A stretch of DNA of 64,000 bases, taken from contig NZ_JAQSDK010000026.1 of the NCBI RefSeq assembly GCF_029945885.1, forward strand, positions 62,001 through 126,000. The letters are read 5' to 3'. Source of the stretch: Brevundimonas sp. (GTDB taxonomy: Bacteria; Pseudomonadota; Alphaproteobacteria; Caulobacterales; Caulobacteraceae). Every line of letters starts with the position of its first letter. Within the stretch, counting starts at the first letter, position 1. Positions 16,912-25,723 of the stretch are shown one piece after another. The notes under the pieces were generated by a model that saw only the letters and a list, made by a program, of their open reading frames with translations, was not told the origin of the DNA and did not search any database. Position numbers and translations under genes: made by a program.

Positions 16912-17995
16912 GGATCATGCGAAGAGGCGGACCTTGCCGGCGCTTGGCCTGGTGCTGACGATGCTGGCCGGTTGCGGAGAACACGGGGAAGCGGTCGATC
17001 GGGAGCCGCCGACGGTGCGGCTGCCGACCACTGTGGTCCAGCGCGCCGATCTGCCCGATTTCGACGCCATTCCCGGCACCGTCACATCGGACGACAGGGT
17101 CGATATTTCCTCGCGCGTCACCGGTTATGTGCTCCTGATCGCCGTTCATGAAGGCCAATCCGTTCGGCGAGGCCAGGTGCTGGCGCGGATCGACGCCAGA
17201 GAGATCGATGAAGCGATACGACAAGCGCGCGCCGGCCTTTCAGCCGCCCAGGCCGACCTTGCCCACGCCGAAGAGGATGTCGTCGCTCAGGAACCTCTGG
17301 CGCAGACGGGTGCGATATCGAGAGATGTGTTCCGTGGCACCAGCTTGCGGCGTGACGTCGCGCGCTCGACGGTCGCCAGGGCGCAGGCCGCGCTTGGCGC
17401 CGCCGAGGCCCAGCGGCCTTATGTCACGATCGCCAGCCCGATCGACGGGGTCATTGTCGCCCGGCCCGGACAAGCCGGAGAGTTGGCGACGCCCGGGCGC
17501 ACGCTCGTCACCGTCGAGGCGCGTCGCCGCCTGCTGTTCAAGATGTTTGTGCCGGAAGCCGATGTCCGGCGCATTGCCGTCGGCACGCCCATCGAGGTGC
17601 GCCTCGACGGCTTGGGCGACCGCACCCTGAGCGGCGTCGTTCGCGGCATCGTACCGTCGGGCGATACCACAACGCGGCGCTATGAGGTGGATATCGCACT
17701 GCCGCCGGACCCCGGTCTCATGCCGGGCATGTTCGGCCGCGCCCGGCTCGTGACCGGCCGAAGGCAATCGCCGCGGGTCCCGGCCAGCGCCATCGTCGAG
17801 CGCGGGGGACTGACCGGTGTTTTCGTGGTTGGAAAGGACGGCCGCGTCGCCTTCCGGTGGTTGCGGACGGGCAGGGAGGCGGACGGATACGTCGAGATCG
17901 CCTCGGGCCTGGTGGGCGGCGAGACGATCCTGGCTCGCGCCGATGCTTCTGTGCGTGACGGCGCGAGATTGGTTCAAGGGCCGCGAACGCGATGA
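16901..17995 (+). CDS. RND efflux periplasmic adaptor (membrane fusion protein)
   Basis: A 364-residue HlyD/AcrA-type adaptor with lipobox LVLTMLAGC. The lipoyl half-motifs are GYVLLIAVHEGQSVRRGQVL and ASPIDGVIVARPGQAGELA, with a helical hairpin between them and a beta-barrel (RRLLFKMFVPEADVRRIAVG). ATG 16901 lies within the tetR 3' end with AAGGA eight bases upstream. It ends as ATGA with the pump gene. It links the inner-membrane pump to the divergently encoded outer-membrane factor. Confidence 0.94.
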   Translation: MPFRDHAKRRTLPALGLVLTMLAGCGEHGEAVDREPPTVRLPTTVVQRADLPDFDAIPGTVTSDDRVDISSRVTGYVLLIAVHEGQSVRRGQVLARIDAREIDEAIRQARAGLSAAQADLAHAEEDVVAQEPLAQTGAISRDVFRGTSLRRDVARSTVARAQAALGAAEAQRPYVTIASPIDGVIVARPGQAGELATPGRTLVTVEARRRLLFKMFVPEADVRRIAVGTPIEVRLDGLGDRTLSGVVRGIVPSGDTTTRRYEVDIALPPDPGLMPGMFGRARLVTGRRQSPRVPASAIVERGGLTGVFVVGKDGRVAFRWLRTGREADGYVEIASGLVGGETILARADASVRDGARLVQGPRTR

Positions 17996-20900
17996 GTGTT
18001 CCTCGGCTGAATCTGGCGGGGCGGCTGGCCAGCACCTTCATCACATCCAAGTTGACGATCGTCTTCATCGTCGGCGTCCTGATGGCTGGCGTCTTCGCCG
18101 TTGTGCTGACACCGCGCGAAGAGAACCCGCAAATCGTCGTCCCCGGCGCGGTTGTCACCGTCGCGCTGCCGGGTGCTTCGGCGCGAGAGGTGGATCAGCT
18201 GATTGTCGGTCCTCTCGAAGGCATTCTCAGCGAGATGTCCGGCGTGGACCATACATACGGTGTCGCGCGCAATTCACTGGGCGCGGTGCAGGTTCAGTTT
18301 AAGGTCGGGGAATCCCCGGAGGATTCCCTCGTCAAACTCTACAATCGAGTGATGGCGAACCGCGAACGCCTACCGGCGGGCGCCGGGATTCCGACGATCC
18401 GGGCGGTGGATGCCGACGACGTTCCGGTCGTCACCGTCACGCTCGCGTCCAACGCCTATGATGACTATGGGCTCAAGCGCGTCGCCGATCGTATGGCTGA
18501 GCGTCTGCGAAGCCTGCCCAATGTTTCCGTCGTCAGCGTTCGCGGAGGCCGTGACCGGGAGATCGGCGTCGCCTTCGATCCTGAACGGCTTGTCGCCTTC
18601 TCCATCGCGCTGCCGCAAGCCTATGCGGCCATCACCGCCAACAACCTGTCCACACCGCTATCCGGGCCGCTGCGCAACGGCAAGGTCGAGACGGTCCAGC
18701 TACGCGGCGCGTTCTCGTCTGTCGATGACGTGCGCGATCTGGTCGTCGGGGTCCACGCCGGCCGCCCGGTCTATGTGCGCGACGTCGCCATCGTCACCGA
18801 CGGCCCCCCCATCGAGATCACGGCGCAGAGCCGGTTCGCCTTCGGTTCCGCCGACGCGCGCGCCCAACATGCGGGCACGGGGGAAATGCCGGCGGTGACC
18901 ATCGCCGTCGCCAAGAAGAAGGGCGCCAATGCGGTTCTCGTCTCCAGGAGTGTCGTCGATCGAATAGATCGGATGCAGCAATCCTTTGTGCCGAAGGGTA
19001 TCCATGTCGTCGTGACCCGCGATGACGGGAAGAAGGCCGACGCCGCCGTCAATGTCCTGATCGAGCATCTGGCCATCGCGTTGTTCACGGTGAGCCTGAT
19101 CATGGTGCTGTTCCTTGGCTGGCGTGAAGCGCTGATCGTGACGCTGACCGTGCCGCTGATCTTCTCGATCACGCTCGCCGCGGACTATTTCGGCGGCGTC
19201 ACCATCAACCGGGTGACGCTCTTTGCCCTCATCCTTGCCCTTGGCCTGCTGGTCGACGCGGCCATCGTCGTCATCGAGAACATTCACCGGCACTATAACT
19301 CCGCCTCATCCTTGACCAAGCAACAGGCGACGATCCTGGCCACCAACGAGATTGGCAACGCGACCAATCTAGCCACCTTGGCGGTGATGCTGGTGTTCGG
19401 GTCGCTCTTCCTCGTGACGGGCATGGCGGGGGACTATTTCTATCCCGTCGCCTACAACGTCCCCATCGCCATGGCCGGTTCGATCGTCGTGGCCTATATC
19501 GTGACGCCATGGGCGGCCAATCGCTGGCTCCGTCGTCATCCCGCCGCCGACCATGACGAGCCCGACGATGGCCACGGCCATGGTCGTCGCGACTGGATGC
19601 AGCGCCTCTATCTGCGCCTGATCGGTCCGCTCCAATTCAGTCGGCGCGCTCGTCGGGGGCTGGCCTTGGCCATCTTCGCCTTGATCCTCGCTTCGTCGCT
19701 CCAGGGCGCCTGGCAGTTCATCCGCCCTTCCGGCGTCAGCGGCGCGGTCTCGCCGCTCGGTGTCGCGCTCGGCTTCATGCCGAAGGACAACAAGAACACC
19801 TTCAACATCGTCATCAGCATGGCGGAAACCACCCCCGTCGAGGAAACCGACCGGATGGTCCGTGAAATCGGCCGCTTGCTCTCCACAAATCCGAACGTCT
19901 CCAACTATCAAAGCTGGATCGGACAATCGGGGGTCGTCGACTTCAACGGTCTGCTGCAGGGCACCGCCGACCGGCGGGGCGGCAATGTCGCCGAGATCCG
20001 GGTCAATCTCGTCGACAAGCATGCACGGCGCCTGAGCTCCATCGAGATCGTGCGGGCGATGCGGCCGAAGGTGGACGAGATCCGGGCCAGCTACCCTGGT
20101 GCGCGCGTCCGTCTGGTCGAGGATCCTCCAGGGCCGCCGGTGCGCGCGACGGTGCTGGCCGAGATATACGGACCAGAGTCCGAGGGACTGAGGCGCCTGT
20201 CGACCAAGGTCGAGACGGAGTTCGCCATGACGTTCGACATGGTGGACATCTCGAACACCGAACCTGTCGACGTGGTCGAGCGGGTGCTGGTGCCCGACAG
20301 GGAAAAGGCCGCCCTCTCGGGCGTTTCTGTGGCGCAGATCGCCGAGTTGCTGCGGCTCGTCTATGGCGGTGACCTGGTCGGGCGGGCGCACCCGGCCGAC
20401 GAGCGCAACCCGGTCGATATTCGCGCCTATGTCCCGCGTCGACACGCCGTCGATCCGACAAAACTGGACGGCCTGTTCGTGAACAACACGTCGGGTCAGC
20501 CCGTGGCCTTGTCCGAGCTGGTGAAAGTCTCATCTTCGACCGCCGATCGGCCGATCCAGCGCAAGGATAACGAACGCGTCGCCTTTGTCGGGGGCGAGTT
20601 GTCGCAAAGCGTACCGCTCTATGCCGTTCTCGATCTGAACCGGCGCCTTTCCGGCATCAACGGGCCCGACGGGCAGCCGCTTACGACCGGCAACCTGAGT
20701 TTCAACCCCCGGGCGCCCGACACCATCGACGGCTATCAATTGCTGTGGGATGGCGAGATGCGCATGACCCTCGATATCTATCGCGACATGATCGTCGCCC
20801 TGGGCGTCGCCCTGACGGCGGTCTATCTGTTGCTGGTGGCCTACTATCGGTCATTCCTGATTCCGATGATCGCCATGTCCTCCGTTCCGCTCGGGATCAT

Positions 20901-21279
20901 CGGGATCTTTCCGGGCCATTGGATCCTTGGGGTCGACTTCTCGGCCACGTCCATCGTCGGCATCATAGCGTTGTCGGGTGTGGTGATCCGCAACTCGCTG
21001 CTGATTATCGACTTCATCGAGGAGAATTTGAAGCAGGGCATGGCGCTGGACGAGGCGGTCCGAATGGCCGGCGCCGTCCGGCTGCGCCCGATCATCCTGA
21101 CGACCCTCGCCATCGTCCTTGGGTCGGCGATCATGGTGAGCGATCCCGTCTTCGGCGGTCTCGCCATTTCGCTGATCTTCGGAACGCTCGTGTCCACGGC
21201 CCTGACGGTGTTCGTTGTCCCCATTCTCTACCAGTTGAGCGCGACGCGAGGTCCGAAGGGTGCGGCGATCGGTGAATGA
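17992..21279 (+). CDS. RND efflux inner-membrane transporter (AcrB/HAE-1 type)
   Basis: A 1095-residue proton-driven pump. TM1 is near residues 20-40 (KLTIVFIVGVLMAGVFAVVL). The TM4 proton-relay region carries Asp in LILALGLLVDAAIVVIENIH, followed by the usual GNATNLATLAVMLVFGSLFL segment. The C-terminal half repeats this architecture (IVGIIALSGVVIRNSLLIID). The TM4 site has a single Asp in LLVDAA rather than the DD pair of AcrB, as in many MexF- or NolG-like pumps. A His/Asp-rich loop (HPAADHDEPDDGHGHGRRD) is notable and could bind metal. Coupled to the adaptor by ATGA. Substrate unknown. Confidence 0.94.
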   Translation: MSVPRLNLAGRLASTFITSKLTIVFIVGVLMAGVFAVVLTPREENPQIVVPGAVVTVALPGASAREVDQLIVGPLEGILSEMSGVDHTYGVARNSLGAVQVQFKVGESPEDSLVKLYNRVMANRERLPAGAGIPTIRAVDADDVPVVTVTLASNAYDDYGLKRVADRMAERLRSLPNVSVVSVRGGRDREIGVAFDPERLVAFSIALPQAYAAITANNLSTPLSGPLRNGKVETVQLRGAFSSVDDVRDLVVGVHAGRPVYVRDVAIVTDGPPIEITAQSRFAFGSADARAQHAGTGEMPAVTIAVAKKKGANAVLVSRSVVDRIDRMQQSFVPKGIHVVVTRDDGKKADAAVNVLIEHLAIALFTVSLIMVLFLGWREALIVTLTVPLIFSITLAADYFGGVTINRVTLFALILALGLLVDAAIVVIENIHRHYNSASSLTKQQATILATNEIGNATNLATLAVMLVFGSLFLVTGMAGDYFYPVAYNVPIAMAGSIVVAYIVTPWAANRWLRRHPAADHDEPDDGHGHGRRDWMQRLYLRLIGPLQFSRRARRGLALAIFALILASSLQGAWQFIRPSGVSGAVSPLGVALGFMPKDNKNTFNIVISMAETTPVEETDRMVREIGRLLSTNPNVSNYQSWIGQSGVVDFNGLLQGTADRRGGNVAEIRVNLVDKHARRLSSIEIVRAMRPKVDEIRASYPGARVRLVEDPPGPPVRATVLAEIYGPESEGLRRLSTKVETEFAMTFDMVDISNTEPVDVVERVLVPDREKAALSGVSVAQIAELLRLVYGGDLVGRAHPADERNPVDIRAYVPRRHAVDPTKLDGLFVNNTSGQPVALSELVKVSSSTADRPIQRKDNERVAFVGGELSQSVPLYAVLDLNRRLSGINGPDGQPLTTGNLSFNPRAPDTIDGYQLLWDGEMRMTLDIYRDMIVALGVALTAVYLLLVAYYRSFLIPMIAMSSVPLGIIGIFPGHWILGVDFSATSIVGIIALSGVVIRNSLLIIDFIEENLKQGMALDEAVRMAGAVRLRPIILTTLAIVLGSAIMVSDPVFGGLAISLIFGTLVSTALTVFVVPILYQLSATRGPKGAAIGE

Positions 21280-21386
21280 ACCGTGGGCGGGTAAGACGCC
21301 CCGTCTCAGCCCGATTTGATTTGGCGCAAAGACCACGACGACGAAACCTGTCACGAAAAGCCTGAACTCATTGAGGATACTGGCCC

Positions 21387-21992
21387 ATGACGCTCAAGAA
21401 GCTGCTGTTCGTTTCAGCGATGTCTGGCGTGTTCGCAAGCGCCGGTTGCCAAGCCCAAAATCCCGAGGAGTCCGCCAAGCAGGCGGCGGACGCCGCGAGA
21501 GGCGAGGTCCAGGACGCGGCGGCGACCGCTAGGGTGGCTGTGGAGGAGGCGCGAACGGCGGCGCAGGCGGCTGTTGAGACAGCGACACGCAATGCCGAAA
21601 GGACGCGCAAGGCGGTGAGCGAAGCTTCCTCGGAAGCATGGGCCGCGGCGGTGCAGGCGGCCGAGGAAGCGCAGACCGCCGCCGCGCTTGCCGCCCGTCA
21701 GTCGGAAGAAGCCCACCGCCAGGCGGGCGCGGAGTCCAGAGTCGCCGCCCAAGCCGCATCCGAGGCGGCGGGGAGAGCGGCGACCGCGGCTCAGGAAGCT
21801 TCCGCCCGGACGACGGACGCGGCCAGGACAGCGGCTGAGGCCCGGCTGAACGCCTCAGCCCAGACTGTGGCCGCGGCAAGGGAGGCCGCCCGAAAGGCCG
21901 TCGAAGCCGCCGATAAGGCGGCCCTGGCCGCCGGGGAAGCGGCTCGAAAGGCCGAGGAAGCCGCCAAAGAGGAACCGGCCAAGGCTGGGTGA
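21387..21992 (+). CDS. Ala-rich helical lipoprotein (LEA-like repeats)
   Basis: A 201-residue protein with lipoprotein signal (LLFVSAMSGVFASAGC, Cys20). A mature domain of about 180 residues follows, made almost only of A, E, K, R, Q and T in an 11-/7-residue rhythm (AAATARVAVEEARTAAQAAV, AAEEAQTAAALAARQSEEA, ARKAEEAAKEEPAK). This predicts one long amphipathic helix or coiled coil, similar to LEA-like and Lpp-like proteins. No enzyme motif. It sits behind the RND operon, 55 bp before a second Ala-rich gene. Likely an envelope spacer, stress or desiccation protein; function not proven. Confidence 0.75.
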   Translation: MTLKKLLFVSAMSGVFASAGCQAQNPEESAKQAADAARGEVQDAAATARVAVEEARTAAQAAVETATRNAERTRKAVSEASSEAWAAAVQAAEEAQTAAALAARQSEEAHRQAGAESRVAAQAASEAAGRAATAAQEASARTTDAARTAAEARLNASAQTVAAAREAARKAVEAADKAALAAGEAARKAEEAAKEEPAKAG

Positions 21993-22047
21993 AGAGGCCA
22001 CGTAGAAATCTATACTTTTCCTTAAATCGCTGATCGAGAGGTTTCCC

Positions 22048-22527
22048 ATGTCTGAATCCAACCGGCCCACCACGATCCAAGATAAACTGATCGCTGATGT
22101 GAAGCTCATCGTCGCCGATGCCGAGGCGCTTGTGCACGCCACCGCCGATCAAGCGGAAGAGAAGGTCGCAGACTTGCGCGCCCGCCTTCAGGCAAACCTG
22201 AAGGCGGCCCAGGATCGACTTGCCGAGGCGGAAACGACGCTTGTGGACGCGACTACAGAAACCTTCCGCGCAGCCGTGGTTGCGTCAGCGTTGGTAACCT
22301 CGGAAGCCGCCAACAAGGCTTCTGAAGCTGCCGGGGAGGCGGCGCAGAAGGCCGAGGAAGCAGTCCAAAAGGCGGCCGAGTTTGGCAAGGACGCCGCGAA
22401 GCACGCTGCTGAAGCCGCGAGAGATGCGGCTCAGAAAGCGGCGGCGGCAGCCAGAGAGACGGCTGTCAAAGCATTAGATGCAGTGGGAGAAATGGCCAGG
22501 AAGGCCAAAGATCTTATCAACGAGTAG
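22048..22527 (+). CDS. DUF883/ElaB-YqjD-like N-terminus fused to an Ala-rich helix
   Basis: A 159-residue protein. Residues about 10-65 (QDKLIADVKLIVADAEALVH, then VADLRARLQANLKAAQDRLA) match the DUF883/ElaB-YqjD type. In that family a C-terminal membrane hairpin should follow. Here it is replaced by about 90 residues of Ala/Lys/Glu repeats (EAANKASEAAGEAAQKAEEA, KHAAEAARDAAQKAAAAA) with no membrane segment. Start ATG 22048 has GAGAGG upstream. It is adjacent to the Ala-rich lipoprotein gene and could partner it in the periplasm or cytoplasm; no signal peptide is seen. Confidence 0.75.
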   Translation: MSESNRPTTIQDKLIADVKLIVADAEALVHATADQAEEKVADLRARLQANLKAAQDRLAEAETTLVDATTETFRAAVVASALVTSEAANKASEAAGEAAQKAEEAVQKAAEFGKDAAKHAAEAARDAAQKAAAAARETAVKALDAVGEMARKAKDLINE

Positions 22528-22529
22528 CT

Positions 22530-23591
22530 TCAAAAAAACCCGGTCCGGTCGCCGCCTTCAGTGTCTCCTCGCCTTCTGGGGCGTATCCAGTCCACCTCCG
22601 GCAAGTGGCGGAAGCCCGTGGACCCGTAGGTGTTCAGTCCCGAGGTGAGGTGGGTTGGATCGTATCTGAAGCGGTCTGGCTCGTCTGCCCACGCCTTGCA
22701 GATGGCTTCGTAGGGCGTAAGGCCCTGTAAGGTCTTGAGCCGCTTGGCGAAGTTGTAGGCGTCGAGGAAGGCGGCGAGGTGCTGCCTGAGCTGTTGATGG
22801 CTGTCGTAGTGATAGCGGCGGACGGTGGCCTCTTTCAGCGTTCGGTTCATCCGCTCGACCTGGCCGTTGGTCCAAGGGTGGTTGGGCTTGGTGAAGCGGT
22901 GCTCGATCCCGTGTTCGAGGCAGACCCGGTCGAACTTGTGGACCCTGTAGCGAGCGGTGGGGCCGGAGCGATGCTGGGGCATGTCGCCGAACTGCACGCC
23001 GTTGTCGGTCAGAACCGTGTGGATCTTGTAGGGCACGGCCTCGATCACGGCCTTCAGGAAGTCAGCGGCGATCTGGACGGTGGCGGCCGGGTGTAGCTGG
23101 GCGAAGGCGAACTTGGACGTGCGGTCCACGGCGACGAAGAGGTGGAGCTTGCCCTCGTCAGTCCTGACCTCGGCGATGTCGATGTGGAAGTAGCCGATCG
23201 GATAGCGTTTGAAGGGTTGCCGGGCTGGCTTGTCGCCGGCGATCTCCGGCAGGCGGCTGATGCCGTTGCGCTTCAGGCAGCGGTGAAGGGACGACCGGGT
23301 CAGGTTCGGCAGGGTCGCCTGGAGCGCGTAGAGGCAATCGTCCAGCGGCAACAGGGTATGTCTGCGGAAGGCGACGACGATCGCCTCTTCCTCGGCTGTC
23401 AGGACAGTCGAACGAACCGTCTTCGGCCCCATCGGCGCGTCATGAACGAAGGCCCGCCTGCGCCACTTGGCGACTGTCTTGTGGTTGAGGCCGTGGCGCG
23501 CCGCTAGCTCTTTGAGCGGAGCCTTCGATCGCTGTATCGCCGCTCGGACAGCGTGCGTAGTCGTGGCGCTGCCGTGGAGTATCTGGCCCAT
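22530..23591 (-). CDS. IS481 family transposase
   Basis: A 353-residue transposase. An N-terminal HTH (LKELAARHGLNHKTVAKWRR) is followed by the rve catalytic core with the DDE residues in YFHIDIAEV, VLTDNGVQF and TNGQVERMNRTLKEA. Family members normally end near GLNT. Here that point (HLTSGLNTYGS) coincides with the element's own inverted repeat, and the frame continues about 33 codons into flanking DNA before stopping 2 bp from the DUF883 gene. The catalytic core looks intact, so it may still be active. Confidence 0.9.
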   Translation of the reverse strand: MGQILHGSATTTHAVRAAIQRSKAPLKELAARHGLNHKTVAKWRRRAFVHDAPMGPKTVRSTVLTAEEEAIVVAFRRHTLLPLDDCLYALQATLPNLTRSSLHRCLKRNGISRLPEIAGDKPARQPFKRYPIGYFHIDIAEVRTDEGKLHLFVAVDRTSKFAFAQLHPAATVQIAADFLKAVIEAVPYKIHTVLTDNGVQFGDMPQHRSGPTARYRVHKFDRVCLEHGIEHRFTKPNHPWTNGQVERMNRTLKEATVRRYHYDSHQQLRQHLAAFLDAYNFAKRLKTLQGLTPYEAICKAWADEPDRFRYDPTHLTSGLNTYGSTGFRHLPEVDWIRPRRRGDTEGGDRTGFF

Positions 23592-23650
23592 AATGCCTCC
23601 CGGAATGAAGGATCAGTTTGACTGATTCCCCCACACTCCGGGACTGAACA
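22631..23650 (-). mobile_element. IS481 family insertion sequence
   Basis: Outer ends TGTTCAGTCCCG at 22631 and its reverse complement CGGGACTGAACA at 23639-23650 form terminal inverted repeats, similar for about 20 bp inward (GAGGTGAGG versus GAGTGTGG). TAGG flanks both sides (22627-22630, 23653-23656) and may be a 4-bp target duplication. The precise ends could shift by two bases. Confidence 0.75.
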
Positions 23651-23729
23651 CCTAGGGATGCCGCCGCGTTCGAGCGTTCGACTGCGTTCTCAGTTCGACA
23701 TCATCTCGCGGTCGCTTGGGCAGCGTTCG

Positions 23730-24095
23730 TTACGCATGATTGATAAGGGGTCTGAGCGCCATTTCGGTTGCATCCGGCTGTTTCCAGCGGCGTGCGACGG
23801 CGTCTAGGGCGTCCAGGGCATCGCCAAGCTCACTTCCGTTGTCCGTCAATCCATACGTGACTTGGGGCGGGATGGTCGGCTTGTGCTCACGATAGATCAG
23901 CCCTTCACGTTCGAGCAGGCGCAGGCGATCGGTCAGAACCTTGGCAGAAACATTATGGAGCCGCCGTTTCAAGACGCCGAACCTGAGGGGACCGTCCTCC
24001 CTCAAAGTCCAAAGGATATACATGGTCCAGGGGCCCATGAGGACGCGGAACAACGCTTCGACGGGACAGGATGGCTCGTGCGAAAAGCGCGTCAT
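23730..24095 (-). CDS. HxlR family transcriptional regulator
   Basis: A 121-residue winged-helix regulator. The signature CPVEALFRVLMGPWTMYILW with the conserved N-terminal Cys10 and [36 protein letters not shown] are typical of HxlR. The Cys suggests redox or electrophile sensing as in YodB/QorR. It is divergently arranged with an NmrA/QorB-type oxidoreductase gene across 138 bp containing an inverted repeat, the usual regulator-target pair. Confidence 0.94.
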   Translation of the reverse strand: MTRFSHEPSCPVEALFRVLMGPWTMYILWTLREDGPLRFGVLKRRLHNVSAKVLTDRLRLLEREGLIYREHKPTIPPQVTYGLTDNGSELGDALDALDAVARRWKQPDATEMALRPLINHA

Positions 24096-24110
24096 AGGCA
24101 GTTACTCCAA

Positions 24111-24134
24111 GGTACCTACTTCTCAAAAGGAACC
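24111..24134. promoter_or_regulatory. Candidate HxlR operator
   Basis: GGTACCT (24111-24117) and AGGAACC (24128-24134) form a 7-bp inverted repeat with one mismatch and a 10-bp spacer, 16 bp upstream of the hxlR-type start codon and about 100 bp before the NmrA gene. Size and place suit an HxlR dimer, but binding is inferred. Confidence 0.45.
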
Positions 24135-24233
24135 GAACTTATATAGCTATCCATATAGGGCATGCGAGGCGTCTGGCCTCCCGCCAATTCGGTAAAGACC
24201 GGGACCCGATGAGGGCATGAGCGAGGCGGGAAG

Positions 24234-25091
24234 ATGATTTTGGTGATCGGTGCGACTGGCAACATCGGATCCGAGGTGACGCGGCAACTCGTGTCAAACG
24301 GGGCCGATGTCCGGGTCTTGGCGCGCGACACAGCCAAGGCCCGCGCCGCGCTGGGACCAAAGGTTCACGTCATGGAGGGCGATCTGTCTCGCCCCGAGAC
24401 GGTGGCCGGCGCCATGGCGGGCGTAGACAAGCTGTTCCTCGTCACGCCGCTCACTCTCGACCAGATCGCCATGAAATCCGCGGCGATCCAGGCGGCGAAG
24501 CAGGCCGGCGTCAAGCATATCGTCATGTCGACGGGCATTGGCGCAGGGCCGGACGCGGGTGTTGAAATCGGACGCTGGCATGGCAAGAGCCAAGAAGAGG
24601 TCAAGGGGACCGGCCTCGCCTATACTTTCCTTCAGCCCACCTTTTTCATGCAGAATATGCTCATGTTTGCGGACTCGATCCGTGCGCAGGGCGCATTCTA
24701 TCTGCCACTCGGCGACAGCAAGGCGAGTTGGGTCGATGCACGTGACATTGCTGAAGTCGGCGTCGTGGCGCTGACCGAGGCCGGGCACGAGAATAAGGAA
24801 TATCCCATCACCGGTGGCGAGGCGATCAACTGCGCCGAGATGGCGCAGACACTTTCCGGAACGCTTGGCAGAACGGTGACCTTCATCGACGTTTCCCTGG
24901 CTGCGTCCAAGGAGGGCATGACGGCCGCTGGAATGCCGGAGAAGCTCGCCGACATGATGAACGAGCTCTACGCTCTCGGGCCGGCTGGTCATCTGGCCCA
25001 TGTCGCCGATACGGTCGAGACGGTGACGGGGCATGCCCCGCGCAGCTTCCGCCAGTTTGCCGAAGATCACGCGGCGGCCTTTAAGGGCTGA
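24234..25091 (+). CDS. NmrA/QorB-type NAD(P)H-binding oxidoreductase
   Basis: A 285-residue atypical short-chain dehydrogenase. The Rossmann motif GATGNIGSEV (6-15) is followed by LVSNGADVRVLARD. The later segments (VKHIVMSTGIGAGPD, YTFLQPTFFMQNML, YPITGGEAINCAEMAQ) match QorB/NmrA proteins rather than Tyr-Lys SDRs. Expected to be an NADPH-dependent quinone reductase or redox sensor. GCGGGAAG precedes the ATG. It is divergent from the HxlR gene, which likely represses it. Confidence 0.92.
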   Translation: MILVIGATGNIGSEVTRQLVSNGADVRVLARDTAKARAALGPKVHVMEGDLSRPETVAGAMAGVDKLFLVTPLTLDQIAMKSAAIQAAKQAGVKHIVMSTGIGAGPDAGVEIGRWHGKSQEEVKGTGLAYTFLQPTFFMQNMLMFADSIRAQGAFYLPLGDSKASWVDARDIAEVGVVALTEAGHENKEYPITGGEAINCAEMAQTLSGTLGRTVTFIDVSLAASKEGMTAAGMPEKLADMMNELYALGPAGHLAHVADTVETVTGHAPRSFRQFAEDHAAAFKG

Positions 25092-25577
25092 GAGGCTGAT
25101 CTGAAATGAAGTTGAGTGAAATCAGTCGTTTGTGATTCGGTTGAAGGTGCGAGCCATCAACGGATATCGACATGTGGACTGAGATCACCCGGCGTAAGCA
25201 TGCCCGAAAGGGGCTGCGCTATTCAAGCGATCTGACGGATCCGGAATGGGTGGTGCTGGAGCCGTTGCTGCCGGCGCGGTTTCGTCTGGGGCGTCCGGCG
25301 AAATGGTCGTTGCGGACGATCACCGACGCGCTGCTGTATATTCTGCCCGGCGGTCAGCCGTGGCGGATGCTGCCGGGGGATTTTCCGCCGATGACGACGG
25401 TGCATGGGTATTCCTACGCCTGGCGCGACAGCGGGGCATGGAACACGATCAACCATTTGCTGCTGACGGCGTTCCGCGAGGCGGTCGGGCGCGAGGCCTC
25501 GCCCAGCGCCGGGGTGATCGACAGCCAGAGCGTCAAGACCACGGAAAGCGGCGGTCCCACGGGCGGAGCCTGTTCTC

Positions 25578-25599
25578 GGGCCAGCCGAAGGCTGGACCC
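25578..25599. repeat. REP-like hairpin inside the IS5 gene (first)
   Basis: GGG-CCAGCC-GAA-GGCTGG-A-CCC folds into a stem with one bulge. It lies in a 39-nt segment absent from normal family members and adds 13 codons in frame. Confidence 0.5.
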
Positions 25600-25705
25600 G
25601 GGGGGCGTCGGCAGGAAGATCAAAGGCCGCAAGCGTCACATCCTCACCGATACCGGCGGTCTGCTGGTCGCCGCGCGAGTCCATACGGCCGATATCCAGA
25701 CCCTG

Positions 25706-25723
25706 CCCCCGCGAAGGCGGGGG
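25706..25723. repeat. REP-like hairpin inside the IS5 gene (second)
   Basis: CCCCCGC-GAAG-GCGGGGG is a perfect 7-bp stem with the GAAG loop typical of short palindromic repeats scattered in sphingomonad and Brevundimonas-like genomes. It is part of a 23-nt insert that shifts the transposase frame. Confidence 0.55.

Noticed and set aside
19369-20445. 358-codon minus-strand frame inside the RND pump
   Set aside because: Composition of a shadow frame (His/Asp/Arg-rich) and no similarity to known proteins; the pump frame is intact.
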